Positions 7,131-17,183 are shown, counted from the first letter of the stretch. The stretch: 64,000 bases of DNA from PFJX01 sp964393825 (GCA_964393825.1 CAYMUY010000008.1:46179-110178), one strand, 5' to 3'. The notes: generated by a model from the letters alone, not told the origin. Program-made: numbers and translations.

Positions 7131-9917
7131 ATGCTTACCAACGACAAGGATTTACGGAAGCGCGAACGCCTGCTCAGCCTGTTGCTGTCGCGGGTTCTCA
7201 AAAGCGAATTGCCGCGCGCCACCTATGAAGCGCTGGGCCAGTTGCGCAAGGGCTTCATCGCCCTGCGCGAGCGCCCGGACCCGAGCCGGCATGACGCGCT
7301 CGACCAGTTGATCGAGGCACAGCCCGCCGAATCGATGTCGCTGATCATCCGCGCCTTCAACCTCTACTTCAGCCTGGTCAACATCGCCGAGGAAACCAGT
7401 CTGCTGCATCGGCGCCGGCGCCTGGTGCAACGGGGCAAGAGCATGTGGCCCGGCTCCTTCCACGACACCCTGCTGAACCTGAAACAGCAAGGCATCGACG
7501 CGGCGGAACTGCAGACCCTGCTGGATCGACTGTGCTATCTGCCGGTGCTCACCGCCCACCCGTCCGAAGCCAGGAGGCGCACCATCAAGGGCGCCCTGCG
7601 CAACATCTTCCTGTCCGTCGAGGACCTCGACGACCCACGCAACAAGGGCATGTACCGGGTAGAAGTGGTGGACCGCCTGGCCAACCAGATCCGGGTCCTC
7701 TGGAAGACCGACGAGGTGCGGGCCTTCAAGCTCGACGTGCGTGACGAGATCTATTCCGGCCTCTCTTATTTCCCGCAATCCCTGTTCCAGGCGGTGACCC
7801 AGATCTATCGCAACTTCCATACCGCCGTGGTCGATGTGTATGGCGATCGGGTGGCCTGCCAGATGAAGGCGCCCGCCTTTCTCCGCTTTGGCTCCTGGAT
7901 CGGCGGTGACCGCGACGGCCACCCCGGTGTGACCACGGAAGTCACCGCCCTGGCCTGGCGGATGCAGGCGGAAACGGCCTACGAGGAGTACCTGCGCCGG
8001 CTGGAACGGCTGTTCGACCAGCTCTCCCTCTCCGACCGTCTGTGCAAGCCGTCGGAACCACTCATGGCCAGTCTGGCGGAGGACGCCAGGGTCGCCACGC
8101 AGATGTTCGGCGGCCAGCCCAATCCGCACCCCCAGGAGCCTTACCGGCGCAAGCTGGAGATCATGCTGTTCCGCATCCGCCGCAACCTGGACCTGAACCG
8201 GCGCGCCATGGCCGGCAGCGAGCCGCTGTTCGAGGAGCCGGGCTACGCCAGCGCCCAGGCCTTCCTCGACGACCTCGGCCTGATCCGGGACTCCCTGGTC
8301 GGCCATGGCGACGAACCCCTCGCCCGCGGCGAGTTGCAAGACCTGATCCTGCTGGCACAGACCTTCGGTTTCCACCTGATGCAGCTGGATGTGCGCCAGG
8401 AATCAACCCACCACAGCCACGCCGTGGCGGAGATGCTCAGACTGTCGCTTGGCAGCGATTACCTGGCGCTAGACGAAGCAGCCCGGGTCGACCTTCTGGC
8501 CGATGCGCTCGCCAACCCCAACGCCCTGGTCTACGACCCCGCGGCGCTCTCCGAGAGCAGCCAGGAAATCCTCCGGGTATTCCAGCTGATCGCCTTCATG
8601 CGACGGCAACTGGGGCCGGACTGCTTCGGCCGCTATGTCATCTCGATGACCCATACCGCCTCGCACGTGCTGGAGGTGATGCTGCTGGCGTCGCAAACCG
8701 GTCTGGCCGGTCGCCTGGGTGGACGCTGGTATTGCCACATCGGCGTCTCGCCCCTGTTCGAGACCATCGACGACCTCAAGCATTCGGAAACGGTGCTGGA
8801 CCAGCTCTACAGCCTGCCCGTCTACCGTAACCTGCTGGAGGCCTTCTCCGGCGACCAGGAGGTCATGCTGGGCTATTCGGATTCCTGCAAGGATGGCGGC
8901 ATCCTCGCTTCCTCCTGGCACCTCTACGAAGCGCAAAAGCGGATCATGGCCCTGTCCGACCGGCATGGCGTGCCCTGCCGCCTGTTCCATGGCCGCGGTG
9001 GCACCCTCGGCCGCGGCGGCGGCCCCACCCACGAAGCCATCCTGGCGCAGCCGCCGGGCACGGTGCGTGGCCAGCTCAAGCTCACCGAACAGGGTGAAGT
9101 GCTGTTCTACAAGTACAACAACATGGAAACGGCGGTCTACGAGCTGACCCTGGGCGTCACCGGCGTGCTCAAGGCCAGCACGCACCTGGTGCGGCCGGTG
9201 GCGCCGGATCGCAAGGACTACCTGGGCATCATGGACGAGCTCGCCGCTGAGGGCGAGGATGTCTACCGCGCGCTGACCGAGCGTACGCCCGGCTTCCTGG
9301 ACTATTTCTACGAAGTGACCCCGGTGCAGGAAATCGCCCTGCTCAACATCGGCTCACGGCCTTCCCACCGCAAGAAGGGCGACCGCTCGCTGGCCTCGGT
9401 ACGCGCCATCGGCTGGGTCTTCGCCTGGGGCCAGTCCCGCCATGCCCTGCCCACCTGGTACGGCATGGGCGGCGCCATCGAGCGCTGGCGTGGCAATGAT
9501 CCGGCGCGCCTGGCCAAGTTGCAGACCATGTACCGGGAATGGCCGTTCTTCCGCACCCTGCTCTCCAACGCCCAGATGGCGCTGTACAAGGCCGAGATGA
9601 ACATCGCCGAGGAGTACGCCAGGCTCTGCCAGGATCGCGAGGCCGGTGCGCGCATCTTCAAGCTGATCCGCTCGCGCCATGAACGCGCCGTCATGCAGAT
9701 CCTGCATGTCGCGGACGTACCCGGCCTCCTTCACGAAGCCCCGGAACTGGCCACATCCCTGGCCCACCGGACGCCTTATCTGGATCCGCTCAACCACATC
9801 CAGGTCATCCTGTTGCGCAAACTGCGCGAATACGATGGCGAAGGCGATTGCCCCTGGCTGCAGCCGCTGCTGCGTTCCATCAACGCCATCGCGGCGGGAA
9901 TGAGGAATACCGGCTGA
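7131..9917 (+). CDS. ppc: Phosphoenolpyruvate carboxylase
   Basis: Cytosolic anaplerotic enzyme making oxaloacetate from phosphoenolpyruvate and bicarbonate. At 928 aa it has full family length. Key motifs are VLTAHPSEARRR with catalytic His143, FLRFGSWIGGDRDGHP, the GYSDSCKDGG segment, and the glycine-rich FHGRGGTLGRGGGP loop that closes over the active site. The C-terminus ends in the conserved NTG. It sits 32 bases after hisC, perhaps in the same transcript, and is convergent with hisD. Confidence 0.98.
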   Translation: MLTNDKDLRKRERLLSLLLSRVLKSELPRATYEALGQLRKGFIALRERPDPSRHDALDQLIEAQPAESMSLIIRAFNLYFSLVNIAEETSLLHRRRRLVQRGKSMWPGSFHDTLLNLKQQGIDAAELQTLLDRLCYLPVLTAHPSEARRRTIKGALRNIFLSVEDLDDPRNKGMYRVEVVDRLANQIRVLWKTDEVRAFKLDVRDEIYSGLSYFPQSLFQAVTQIYRNFHTAVVDVYGDRVACQMKAPAFLRFGSWIGGDRDGHPGVTTEVTALAWRMQAETAYEEYLRRLERLFDQLSLSDRLCKPSEPLMASLAEDARVATQMFGGQPNPHPQEPYRRKLEIMLFRIRRNLDLNRRAMAGSEPLFEEPGYASAQAFLDDLGLIRDSLVGHGDEPLARGELQDLILLAQTFGFHLMQLDVRQESTHHSHAVAEMLRLSLGSDYLALDEAARVDLLADALANPNALVYDPAALSESSQEILRVFQLIAFMRRQLGPDCFGRYVISMTHTASHVLEVMLLASQTGLAGRLGGRWYCHIGVSPLFETIDDLKHSETVLDQLYSLPVYRNLLEAFSGDQEVMLGYSDSCKDGGILASSWHLYEAQKRIMALSDRHGVPCRLFHGRGGTLGRGGGPTHEAILAQPPGTVRGQLKLTEQGEVLFYKYNNMETAVYELTLGVTGVLKASTHLVRPVAPDRKDYLGIMDELAAEGEDVYRALTERTPGFLDYFYEVTPVQEIALLNIGSRPSHRKKGDRSLASVRAIGWVFAWGQSRHALPTWYGMGGAIERWRGNDPARLAKLQTMYREWPFFRTLLSNAQMALYKAEMNIAEEYARLCQDREAGARIFKLIRSRHERAVMQILHVADVPGLLHEAPELATSLAHRTPYLDPLNHIQVILLRKLREYDGEGDCPWLQPLLRSINAIAAGMRNTG

Positions 9918-9925
9918 CCCGGCCA

Positions 9926-9957
9926 CCCGCATCGCCGATAGCGGCCGGCGACGCGGG
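9926..9957. terminator. Hairpin between convergent ppc and hisD
   Basis: CCCGCATCGCCG (9926-9937) pairs with CGGCGACGCGGG (9946-9957), 11 of 12 pairs, around an 8-base loop. There is no T-tract, so it is at most a weak or factor-assisted terminator. Its position between two converging stop codons is what suggests the role. Confidence 0.4.
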
Positions 9958-9964
9958 ACGCCGT

Positions 9965-11272
9965 TCAGCGCCCCATGCGGTATTCGGCGGAGCGGCCGTG
10001 CGCCTGCAAGCCCTCGCCGTAGGCCAGGGCGGAGGCAATTTCACCCAGGGTCTGGGCGCCCGCCGCGGAGACGTGGATCAGGCTGGAGCGCTTCTGGAAG
10101 TCGTAGACCCCGAGCGGCGAGGAGAAGCGCGCGGTGCGCGAGGTCGGCAGCACATGGTTGGGACCGGCGCAGTAGTCGCCGAGGGCTTCGCAGGTGTTGC
10201 GCCCCATGAAGATGGCGCCGGCATGACGGATCAGCGGCAGCATGGCGTCGGGATCCTCCACCGATAGTTCCAGGTGTTCCGGCGCGATGTGGTTGGCGAT
10301 CTCCGCCGCCTCGGCGAGGTCGCGGCAGAGGATAAGGCCGGCACGGTTGGCGATGGAGGCGGTGATCACCTCCTGGCGCGGCAGGGTCGGCAACAGCTTG
10401 CGGATGCTGGCTTCGACGGCGTCGAGATAGGCGGCATCGGGGCTGATCAGGATGGACTGCGCCAGTTCGTCATGCTCGGCCTGCGAGAACAGGTCCATCG
10501 CAATCCAGTCGGGATCGGTCTTGCCGTCGCAGATCACCAGGATCTCCGAGGGACCGGCGATCATGTCGATGCCGACGATGCCGAACACGCGGCGCTTGGC
10601 TTCCGCCACATAGGCATTGCCGGGGCCGACGATCTTGTCCACCTGCGGGATGGTTTCCGTGCCATAGGCCAGGGCGGCGACCGCCTGCGCGCCGCCGATG
10701 CAGAACACCCGGTCGACGCCGGCGACGGCGGCGGCAGCCAGTACCAGATCGTTCTTCACGCCATCCGGCGTCGGCACCACCATGATCAGTTCCCTCACCC
10801 CCGCCACCTTGGCCGGAATGGCATTCATCAGCACCGATGAAGGGTAGGCCGCCTTGCCGCCGGGCACATAGAGCCCGACGCGATCCAGCGCGGTGACCTG
10901 CTGGCCCAGCACCGTACCGTCTTCCTCGGTATAGGTCCAGGACTCCTGGCGCTGTTTCTCGTGATAGACGCGCACCCGCTCGGCGGCGCGGCGCAGCGAC
11001 TGTTCCAGGCGCAGGGGCAGCTTGCCCAGCGCCGCATTGAGTTCGTCCCGCGACAATTCCAGGGCGGCCATGTCGGACACATTCATACGATCGAAACGTG
11101 CGGTGTATTCAATAACCGCCGCATCGCCACGGCTTTTCACCGCCGCCAGGATTTCAGAAACAGCGCTGCTCACCGCGCTGTCGGTGGCGTCGTTGAACGC
11201 CAACAGATCGGCGAGGCGGGCACGGAAATCAGGTGTGGTCGCGTCGAGACGGGCAATGGCGAAGTCGGTCAT
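9965..11272 (-). CDS. hisD: Histidinol dehydrogenase HisD
   Basis: Zn/NAD enzyme for the last two oxidations of histidine synthesis, 435 aa. The characteristic stretch with GGAQAVAALAYGT, VGPGNAYV and DMIAGPSEI is intact, as is the C-terminal GPNHVLPTS segment with metal-binding residues. In related bacteria hisD lies between hisG and hisC; here it stands alone on the minus strand, convergent with ppc and divergent from the efflux operon. Confidence 0.97.
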   Translation of the reverse strand: MTDFAIARLDATTPDFRARLADLLAFNDATDSAVSSAVSEILAAVKSRGDAAVIEYTARFDRMNVSDMAALELSRDELNAALGKLPLRLEQSLRRAAERVRVYHEKQRQESWTYTEEDGTVLGQQVTALDRVGLYVPGGKAAYPSSVLMNAIPAKVAGVRELIMVVPTPDGVKNDLVLAAAAVAGVDRVFCIGGAQAVAALAYGTETIPQVDKIVGPGNAYVAEAKRRVFGIVGIDMIAGPSEILVICDGKTDPDWIAMDLFSQAEHDELAQSILISPDAAYLDAVEASIRKLLPTLPRQEVITASIANRAGLILCRDLAEAAEIANHIAPEHLELSVEDPDAMLPLIRHAGAIFMGRNTCEALGDYCAGPNHVLPTSRTARFSSPLGVYDFQKRSSLIHVSAAGAQTLGEIASALAYGEGLQAHGRSAEYRMGR

Positions 11273-11303
11273 GGCGGGAAATGGTAAATTGATGCGGTGC
11301 AGA

Positions 11304-11309
11304 ATTATA
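11304..11309 (-). promoter_or_regulatory. Candidate -10 element for hisD
   Basis: TATAAT on the minus strand, 32 bases before the hisD ATG at 11272, a good position for a short leader. No clear -35 hexamer is seen at 16-18 bases upstream, so the promoter may need an activator or may be weak. Confidence 0.4.
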
Positions 11310-11408
11310 GCCGTTGGTTTACCCTCGGCGCCTATTTCAGGGAACTCGCGGGGCGCGCCTTCGTCTTGCCGGAGCCCGTATCCAAGCCTTTACGCGTCGG
11401 AGTCCGTC

Positions 11409-12533
11409 TTGAACAGTGAACGCATACCCGCCCGGCTGTTGCCTGTCCTGCTGCTTGCTTCGCTGGCCGCCTGCAAACCCCAGTCCGCCCAGCCCCCTGG
11501 CGGCATGGCCGGCATGCCGCCTCCCGAAGTCTCGGTCATCCGCGTGTCGCCGCGTGGCGTGCCGCTCACCATCGAGGTTCCCGGCCGCATGCAGGCGGTA
11601 CGCACCGCCGAGGTGCGGGCGCGGGTGGAAGGCATCGTGGAGCGACGCACCTACCAGGAGGGCAGCGAGGTGAAGGCCGGCGCCACCCTGTTCCGCATCG
11701 ATGATCGCAGTCTCGCCGCGAATCTGGCCACGGCTCGCGCCAACCTGGCGAAGGCGCAGGCGCAGGCCCTCGTCGCCGGGCAGAACCGGGCGCGGATGCG
11801 GGCATTGGCCGACAGCAAGGCCATCAGCAAACAGGACCTGGATCAGTCCGAAGCGGCCTGGGCCCAGGCGGAAGCCGAAGTGGCGGCGGCACAGGCTGCG
11901 GTCGCGCGCGCCGAGATCGACCTGTCCTACACCCGGGTCACCGCGCCCATTTCCGGGCGCATCGGTCGCGCCCTGGTCAGCGAAGGCGCGCTGGTCGGCA
12001 AGGGCGAGGCGACACCGCTGGCCAGCATCGAGCAGTACGACCCGATCTGGGTGAACTTCTCGCAATCCAGCGCCGCCTTCCTCGATCTGCGCGCGACACA
12101 GGGCAAGACGGCGGACGCGCCGGTGAAACTCGTGCTTGAAAATGGCCAGGTTTATCCGCGCACCGGCAAGCTGTTGTTCAGCGATCTGGCGGTCGACCCG
12201 GCCACCGGCTCGGTCGGCATGCGCGCGGAGTTCCCCAACCCCGACCGCGCACTGCTCCCCGGCCAGTTCGTCACCGTGCGCCTGCCGGTGGCGCAGGTGG
12301 CGAACGCCATCGTCGTGCCGCAGCGCGCGGTACAGGTCTCGCCCCAGGGCCAGGCGGTGCTGCTGGTCGGTGGCGATGGCATGGTGGCCGCGCAATCGGT
12401 GAAGACCGGCGGTCTTTCCGGTGATGGCTGGATCATCGCCGAAGGCCTCAAGGGTGGCGAGAAAGTCATCGTCGACGGCGTCCAGAAAGCGCGGCCGGGC
12501 AGCCCGGTCACCGCGGTGGAGGTGAAGCCATGA
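11409..12533 (+). CDS. RND efflux periplasmic adaptor lipoprotein
   Basis: Membrane fusion protein of an AcrAB/MexAB-type tripartite pump. The chosen TTG start at 11409 has GGAG 7 bases upstream and gives a lipoprotein signal with lipobox LAAC (Cys22), the normal form of this family. Then come a barrel-sandwich half (EVRARVEGIVERRTYQEGSEV), an Ala-rich coiled-coil hairpin, the second lipoyl half (DLSYTRVTAPISGRIG), and a beta-barrel and membrane-proximal domain. The frame is open further upstream but without a good start. It is first of three efflux genes; substrates cannot be read from sequence. Confidence 0.92.
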   Translation: MNSERIPARLLPVLLLASLAACKPQSAQPPGGMAGMPPPEVSVIRVSPRGVPLTIEVPGRMQAVRTAEVRARVEGIVERRTYQEGSEVKAGATLFRIDDRSLAANLATARANLAKAQAQALVAGQNRARMRALADSKAISKQDLDQSEAAWAQAEAEVAAAQAAVARAEIDLSYTRVTAPISGRIGRALVSEGALVGKGEATPLASIEQYDPIWVNFSQSSAAFLDLRATQGKTADAPVKLVLENGQVYPRTGKLLFSDLAVDPATGSVGMRAEFPNPDRALLPGQFVTVRLPVAQVANAIVVPQRAVQVSPQGQAVLLVGGDGMVAAQSVKTGGLSGDGWIIAEGLKGGEKVIVDGVQKARPGSPVTAVEVKP

Positions 12534-12612
12534 ACGCTCTGTCCAGGGTGCGCCGCGCGCACCAACCCCCCTTCGGCGCGCGTGGCGCGCCCTGCCCCGG
12601 CGCCTGACATCC

Positions 12613-15600
12613 ATGCTCCCCCGCTTCTTTATCGATCGGCCGATTTTCGCCTGGGTCGTGGCACTGTCCATTCTGCTGGCGGGCTTCCTGGTCTTCCCGA
12701 AACTGCCGGTTTCGCAATATCCGGAAGTCGCCCCCCCCGCCCTGTCCATCACCGCCATCTACCCGGGCGCTTCCGCGCGGGTGGTGGAGGACGCCGTCAC
12801 CAGCCTGATCGAGCAGGAAATGAACGGACTGGAAGGCCTGCTCTACATGGAGTCCAACTCGGACGCCAGCGGCACCCTGACCCTGACCCTGACCTTCGCC
12901 ACCGGGGTCAATCTCGACATCGCCTCGGTCGAGGCGCAGAACCGCATCAAGCGGGTGGAAGCACGGCTGCCCGATGAGGTGCGCCGCCAGGGCATCACGG
13001 TGGCGAAGGCGCGACGCAACTTCCTGATGTTCGTGACCGTGTTCTCGCCCGACCAGAGCCTGAACGCCTTCGACCTCGGCAGCTTCACCGCCGCCAATGT
13101 GCTGGAGAACCTGCGCCGGGTGCCGGGTGTGGGTGAAGCCAACCTGTTTGGCACGGAATACGCCATGCGCCTATGGCTGGATCCATTGAAGCTGGCCAAC
13201 TTCAACATGACGCCAGGCGAGGCACTGAAGGCAGTGGAGGCACAGAACGTGCAACTGGCGACCGGCGAACTGGGACAACTCCCTTCCCTCCCCGGCCAGC
13301 AATTGAATGCCACGGTGATTACCCAGGGCCGCCTGAAAACACCGGCCGAATTCGGCGAGATCCTGCTGCGCACCTCGAGCAGCGGTGCCGCCGTGCGCCT
13401 CAAGGATGTCGCCCGCATCGAACTGGGCGCCCAGGATTACACCATCCAGGCGCGCCTGAACGGCAAGCCCACGGCCGCCGTCGGCATCAAGCTCGCCCCT
13501 GGCGGCAATGCCCTGGAAACCGCCAAGGCGGTGAAGGCGCGCATGGCTGAGCTGGCCAAGTTCTTTCCCAAGGGGGTGAGCTGGGACGTGCCCTACGACA
13601 CCTCCCGCTTCGTCGAGATTTCCATCCGCGAAGTGGCCTATACCCTGGCCGAGGCGTTCTTCCTGGTGTTCCTGGTGATGTGGCTGTTCCTGCAGAACCT
13701 GCGCGCCGCCATCATCCCGACGCTGGTGGTGCCGGTCTCGCTGGTCGGCACCCTGGTCGGACTCTATCTGCTGGGCTATTCGATCAACGTGTTGTCGCTG
13801 TTCGCGATGGTCCTGGCCATCGGTATCGTGGTCGACGATGCCATCGTGGTGGTGGAAAACGTCGAACGGATCATGACCCAGGAAGGCCTGTCGTCGCGCG
13901 ATGCCACCTCCAAGGCGATGGGCCAGATCTTCGGCGCCATCGTCGGCATCACCGTGGTGCTCTCGGCGGTATTCATCCCGATGGCGTTCTTCTCCGGTTC
14001 GGTCGGCGCCATCTATCGCCAGTTCGCGGTGACCCTGGTGATGACCATGCTGTTCTCCGCCTTCCTGGCGATCAGCCTCACCCCGGCCCTCTGCGCCACC
14101 CTGTTCGCGGGCATGAACAAGGAACAGATGGAACATCACAGCGGCTTCTTCGGCATGTTCACCCGTTTCTTCGACCGCACCACCCAGGGCTATCTGGCGG
14201 GCGTCACGGCGGCGGTGAAACGCCCCCTGCGGATGGCGCTGCTGTTCGCGGCCCTGGTCGGCGTCACCGCCTTCCTGCTGTTGCGCCTGCCCACCAGCTT
14301 CCTCCCCGACGAAGACCAGGGCTACCTGATCTCCATCGTGCAACTGCCGTCCGGCGCCACCCAGGAGCGTACCGTGGCGGTGCTATCGCAACTGGAACAG
14401 CACTTCCTGAAGCAGCCGGAGGTGGCCAAGGTGGTGGGGGTGGCGGGGTTCTCCTTCTTCGGCAAGGGCCAGGACGCCGCCATCGTCTTCGTGCGGCTGA
14501 AGGACTGGGACGAACGCACCCGTCCCGAAGACCACGCCCTGAAGGTGGTACAGCGCGCCAACATGGCGCTGTTCGGCATCAAGCAGGCGATGATCTTTGC
14601 CCTTAATCCGCCGCCGATCCCGGAACTGGCGGCGGTGGGTGGTTTCGACTTCCGGCTGCAGGACCGTTCCGGCCGCGGCCGCGAACAGTTGCTGGAAGCA
14701 CGCAACATGGTGCTCGGCATGGCCAGCCAGGATCCGCGCCTGGCCGGGGTGAGACCGGAGGGCAAGGAGCCTGCGACACAGCTCCTGCTCGATATCGACC
14801 GCCTGAAGGCCAGCAGCCTCGGCATCGACATGTCGGAGCTGAACCAGACGCTGGCGGTCGCCCTTGGCTCGGCCTACGTCAACGACTTCATCCGTGATGG
14901 CCGCGTGCTGCGCGTGGTGATGCAGCTCGACGCCCACGCCCGCACCACCCCGGAAGGCCTGTTGAGCCTGCGCGTGCGGACGATGAAGGGCGACATGGTG
15001 CCGCTCGCGGAAATCGCCACGCCGCACTGGGTGGTGGGTTCGCCCAAGCTCGACCGCTACAACGGCGTCCCGGCGATGAAGATTGCCGGCGCCCCCTCCC
15101 CCGGCCACAGTACTGGCGAGGCCATGCAGGCCATGCAGGAGATCGCCGCCAAGCTGCCGCCCGGCATCGGCTTCGAATGGTCCGGCACGTCCTTCGAGGA
15201 GCGCTTGTCCGGCGCCCAGGCGCCGATGCTGTTCGCGCTCTCGCTGATTGTCGTGTTCATGTGCCTGGCCGCGCTCTATGAAAGCTGGACGGTGCCGCTG
15301 GCGGTGCTGCTGGTGGTGCCGCTGGGGGTGTTTGGCGCGGTGCTGGCGGTAACCCTGCGCGACCTGCCCAACGACGTCTACTTCAAGGTTGGCCTCATTG
15401 CCATCATCGGCCTGTCCGCCAAGAATGCCATCCTGATCGTGGAATTCGCGCGGCAACTGGAAGCCCAGGGCAAGAGCGCGCTGGACGCCGTCATGCAGGC
15501 CAGTCGCCTGCGCTTCCGCCCCATCGTCATGACCTCCATCGCCTTCATCTTCGGCGTCCTGCCACTGGCCGTCTCCAGCGGTGCCGGTGCCGCCAGCCGC

Positions 15601-15753
15601 CACGCCATCGGCACCGGCGTCATGGGCGGCATGATCGCTGCCACCGTACTCGCCGTGTTCATCGTGCCCCTGCTCTATCTCGGTGTGCGCCGGCTGTTCC
15701 CGGCCCCGATCCGCTACCACGGCGCCGCCGAACATGGAGACGACCATGAATAA
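12613..15753 (+). CDS. RND multidrug efflux pump (HAE1 family)
   Basis: Proton-driven inner membrane exporter of 1046 aa, the length of AcrB/MexB. It starts MLPRFFIDRPIFAWVVA, has two sets of six membrane helices with large periplasmic loops, and carries the proton-relay aspartates D408 and D409 in VDDAIVVVENVER. The conserved helix IGLSAKNAILIVEFA is present in the second half. It overlaps the channel gene by 8 bases. The intact relay residues and length suggest a working pump. Confidence 0.96.
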   Translation: MLPRFFIDRPIFAWVVALSILLAGFLVFPKLPVSQYPEVAPPALSITAIYPGASARVVEDAVTSLIEQEMNGLEGLLYMESNSDASGTLTLTLTFATGVNLDIASVEAQNRIKRVEARLPDEVRRQGITVAKARRNFLMFVTVFSPDQSLNAFDLGSFTAANVLENLRRVPGVGEANLFGTEYAMRLWLDPLKLANFNMTPGEALKAVEAQNVQLATGELGQLPSLPGQQLNATVITQGRLKTPAEFGEILLRTSSSGAAVRLKDVARIELGAQDYTIQARLNGKPTAAVGIKLAPGGNALETAKAVKARMAELAKFFPKGVSWDVPYDTSRFVEISIREVAYTLAEAFFLVFLVMWLFLQNLRAAIIPTLVVPVSLVGTLVGLYLLGYSINVLSLFAMVLAIGIVVDDAIVVVENVERIMTQEGLSSRDATSKAMGQIFGAIVGITVVLSAVFIPMAFFSGSVGAIYRQFAVTLVMTMLFSAFLAISLTPALCATLFAGMNKEQMEHHSGFFGMFTRFFDRTTQGYLAGVTAAVKRPLRMALLFAALVGVTAFLLLRLPTSFLPDEDQGYLISIVQLPSGATQERTVAVLSQLEQHFLKQPEVAKVVGVAGFSFFGKGQDAAIVFVRLKDWDERTRPEDHALKVVQRANMALFGIKQAMIFALNPPPIPELAAVGGFDFRLQDRSGRGREQLLEARNMVLGMASQDPRLAGVRPEGKEPATQLLLDIDRLKASSLGIDMSELNQTLAVALGSAYVNDFIRDGRVLRVVMQLDAHARTTPEGLLSLRVRTMKGDMVPLAEIATPHWVVGSPKLDRYNGVPAMKIAGAPSPGHSTGEAMQAMQEIAAKLPPGIGFEWSGTSFEERLSGAQAPMLFALSLIVVFMCLAALYESWTVPLAVLLVVPLGVFGAVLAVTLRDLPNDVYFKVGLIAIIGLSAKNAILIVEFARQLEAQGKSALDAVMQASRLRFRPIVMTSIAFIFGVLPLAVSSGAGAASRHAIGTGVMGGMIAATVLAVFIVPLLYLGVRRLFPAPIRYHGAAEHGDDHE

Positions 15754-17176
15754 GCTTCTACTCGCCCTCCTGATCGCCCACCTCGCCGGCTGCGCCGCCA
15801 TGCCAACGCTGCGAAAGGCCGAGCCCGACCTGCCAAAGACGTGGCCTGCCCTCCCGGAGACTTCCCTTGCCGGCGCGGGCGAGGCAGCCGCCCGCCTGGA
15901 TTCGTGGTGGCAGGCATTCAACGACCCCGCGCTCACCGCGCTGATCGACGAGGCGCTCGCCCACAACAGCGACATCCTGCTCGCCGCCGCCCGCATCGCG
16001 GAAGCCCGTTCCAGCCTCGGCCTGGCGGAAGCCGACCGCTCTCCCAGCGCCCAACTCGATGTCGGCGCCAAGCGCACCCGAGCCACGGAAAAGGGCAGCT
16101 TCCCGCCGCCCAGTCCGATCAACAGTAACTACCAGGTCAATGCCCAGGCCGCCTACGAAGTCGACCTATGGGGTCGTTACCGGCAGGCCAGCGCCGTCGC
16201 CCGTGCCGAACTGCTGGCCACGGAGTACGCCCGCGAGGTGGTGCGCACCAGTCTCGCCGGCAGCGTCGCCCAGGCCTATTTCCAGCTCACCGCCCTGGAT
16301 GCCTCGCTGGCACTCGCGGAGCACACCCTGAACAACCGCCGCGAAGCGATCGACCTGATCCGCTTGCGTTTCAATGCCGGTCTTGACGCCGAGTTGCCGT
16401 TGCGCCAGGCGGAGGCGGAACTGGCCGCGATGGAAGCCACGCGCGCGGATCTGGAACGCCAGGCGCGACAACAGGAAACCGCGCTCGGCCTGTTGCTCGG
16501 CCGCTCGCCACGCGGCTTGCTCGCTGATCCACTGCCGCGCGACAAGGGGCTGGAGGCATTGACCCCGCCGCCCGCCATCCCGGCCGGCCTGCCTTCCGAG
16601 CTGCTCGCCCGCCGTCCCGACATCCTGCAGGCCGAGCAGCGGCTCGCCGGCGCCGAGGCGCAAGTCCTGAAGACCAAAGCCGCGATCTACCCGTCGCTGT
16701 CGCTCACCGCCAACCTCGGTTCGGAAAGCAAGTCGCTCTCCGACCTGTTCAGCGGCCCGGCCACCATCTGGGGCCTCGGCGCCAGCCTGGTGCAGACGCT
16801 CTACAACGCCGGTCGTACCGAAGCCGCGCTGAAAGGCGATGCCGCCCGCCAGGAGCAGGCATTGCTGGCCTACGAGCAAACCCTGCGTGTCGCCTTCAAG
16901 GAAGTGCTCGACGCCTTGGTCACCAGCCGTCAGGCAGGCGCGAGCGAAGCTGCCGAAAATCGGCGCGCCGAGGCGTTGGCGCGCGCCACCGAACTGGCCG
17001 GCCTCAGGTACCAGAATGGTGTCACGAATTACCTGGAAGTGCTCGATGCCCAGCGCAACCTGTATCAGGCGGAACAAAATCGAATCAACGCGCGCCGCGC
17101 CCGCCTGGCCGGGGTGGTCGACCTGTTCAAGTCGCTTGGCGGGGGGTGGAACGTGACCAGGCCCGCCACGGAATGA
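15746..17176 (+). CDS. Outer membrane efflux channel lipoprotein (OprM/NodT family)
   Basis: TolC-like channel partner of the upstream RND pump, 476 aa. The start at 15746 overlaps the pump stop and gives a short lipoprotein signal ending LAGC (Cys16). Two internal repeats of the outer membrane factor fold are visible, including WWQAFNDPALTALIDEAL, YEVDLWGRYR, ARRPDILQAEQRLAGAEAQ and GVTNYLEVLDAQR. With the adaptor and pump it completes a three-gene efflux operon; no regulator is adjacent. Confidence 0.94.
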   Translation: MNKLLLALLIAHLAGCAAMPTLRKAEPDLPKTWPALPETSLAGAGEAAARLDSWWQAFNDPALTALIDEALAHNSDILLAAARIAEARSSLGLAEADRSPSAQLDVGAKRTRATEKGSFPPPSPINSNYQVNAQAAYEVDLWGRYRQASAVARAELLATEYAREVVRTSLAGSVAQAYFQLTALDASLALAEHTLNNRREAIDLIRLRFNAGLDAELPLRQAEAELAAMEATRADLERQARQQETALGLLLGRSPRGLLADPLPRDKGLEALTPPPAIPAGLPSELLARRPDILQAEQRLAGAEAQVLKTKAAIYPSLSLTANLGSESKSLSDLFSGPATIWGLGASLVQTLYNAGRTEAALKGDAARQEQALLAYEQTLRVAFKEVLDALVTSRQAGASEAAENRRAEALARATELAGLRYQNGVTNYLEVLDAQRNLYQAEQNRINARRARLAGVVDLFKSLGGGWNVTRPATE

Positions 17177-17183
17177 CCTCGCC

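Noticed and set aside
7152..8375. Long open frame on the minus strand opposite ppc
   Set aside because: It runs antisense to an unmistakable ppc gene and its composition (His, Gln, Gly and Val runs) is what high-GC codon bias produces in the complementary frame.
12530..12612. 25-codon frame between the efflux adaptor and pump genes
   Set aside because: Overlaps the adaptor stop, is low complexity, has no ribosome-binding site, and looks like simple spacer.
14383..16122. 579-codon open frame on the minus strand opposite the RND pump and channel genes
   Set aside because: Antisense to two well-supported genes, crosses their junction, low-complexity composition, no recognisable domain.
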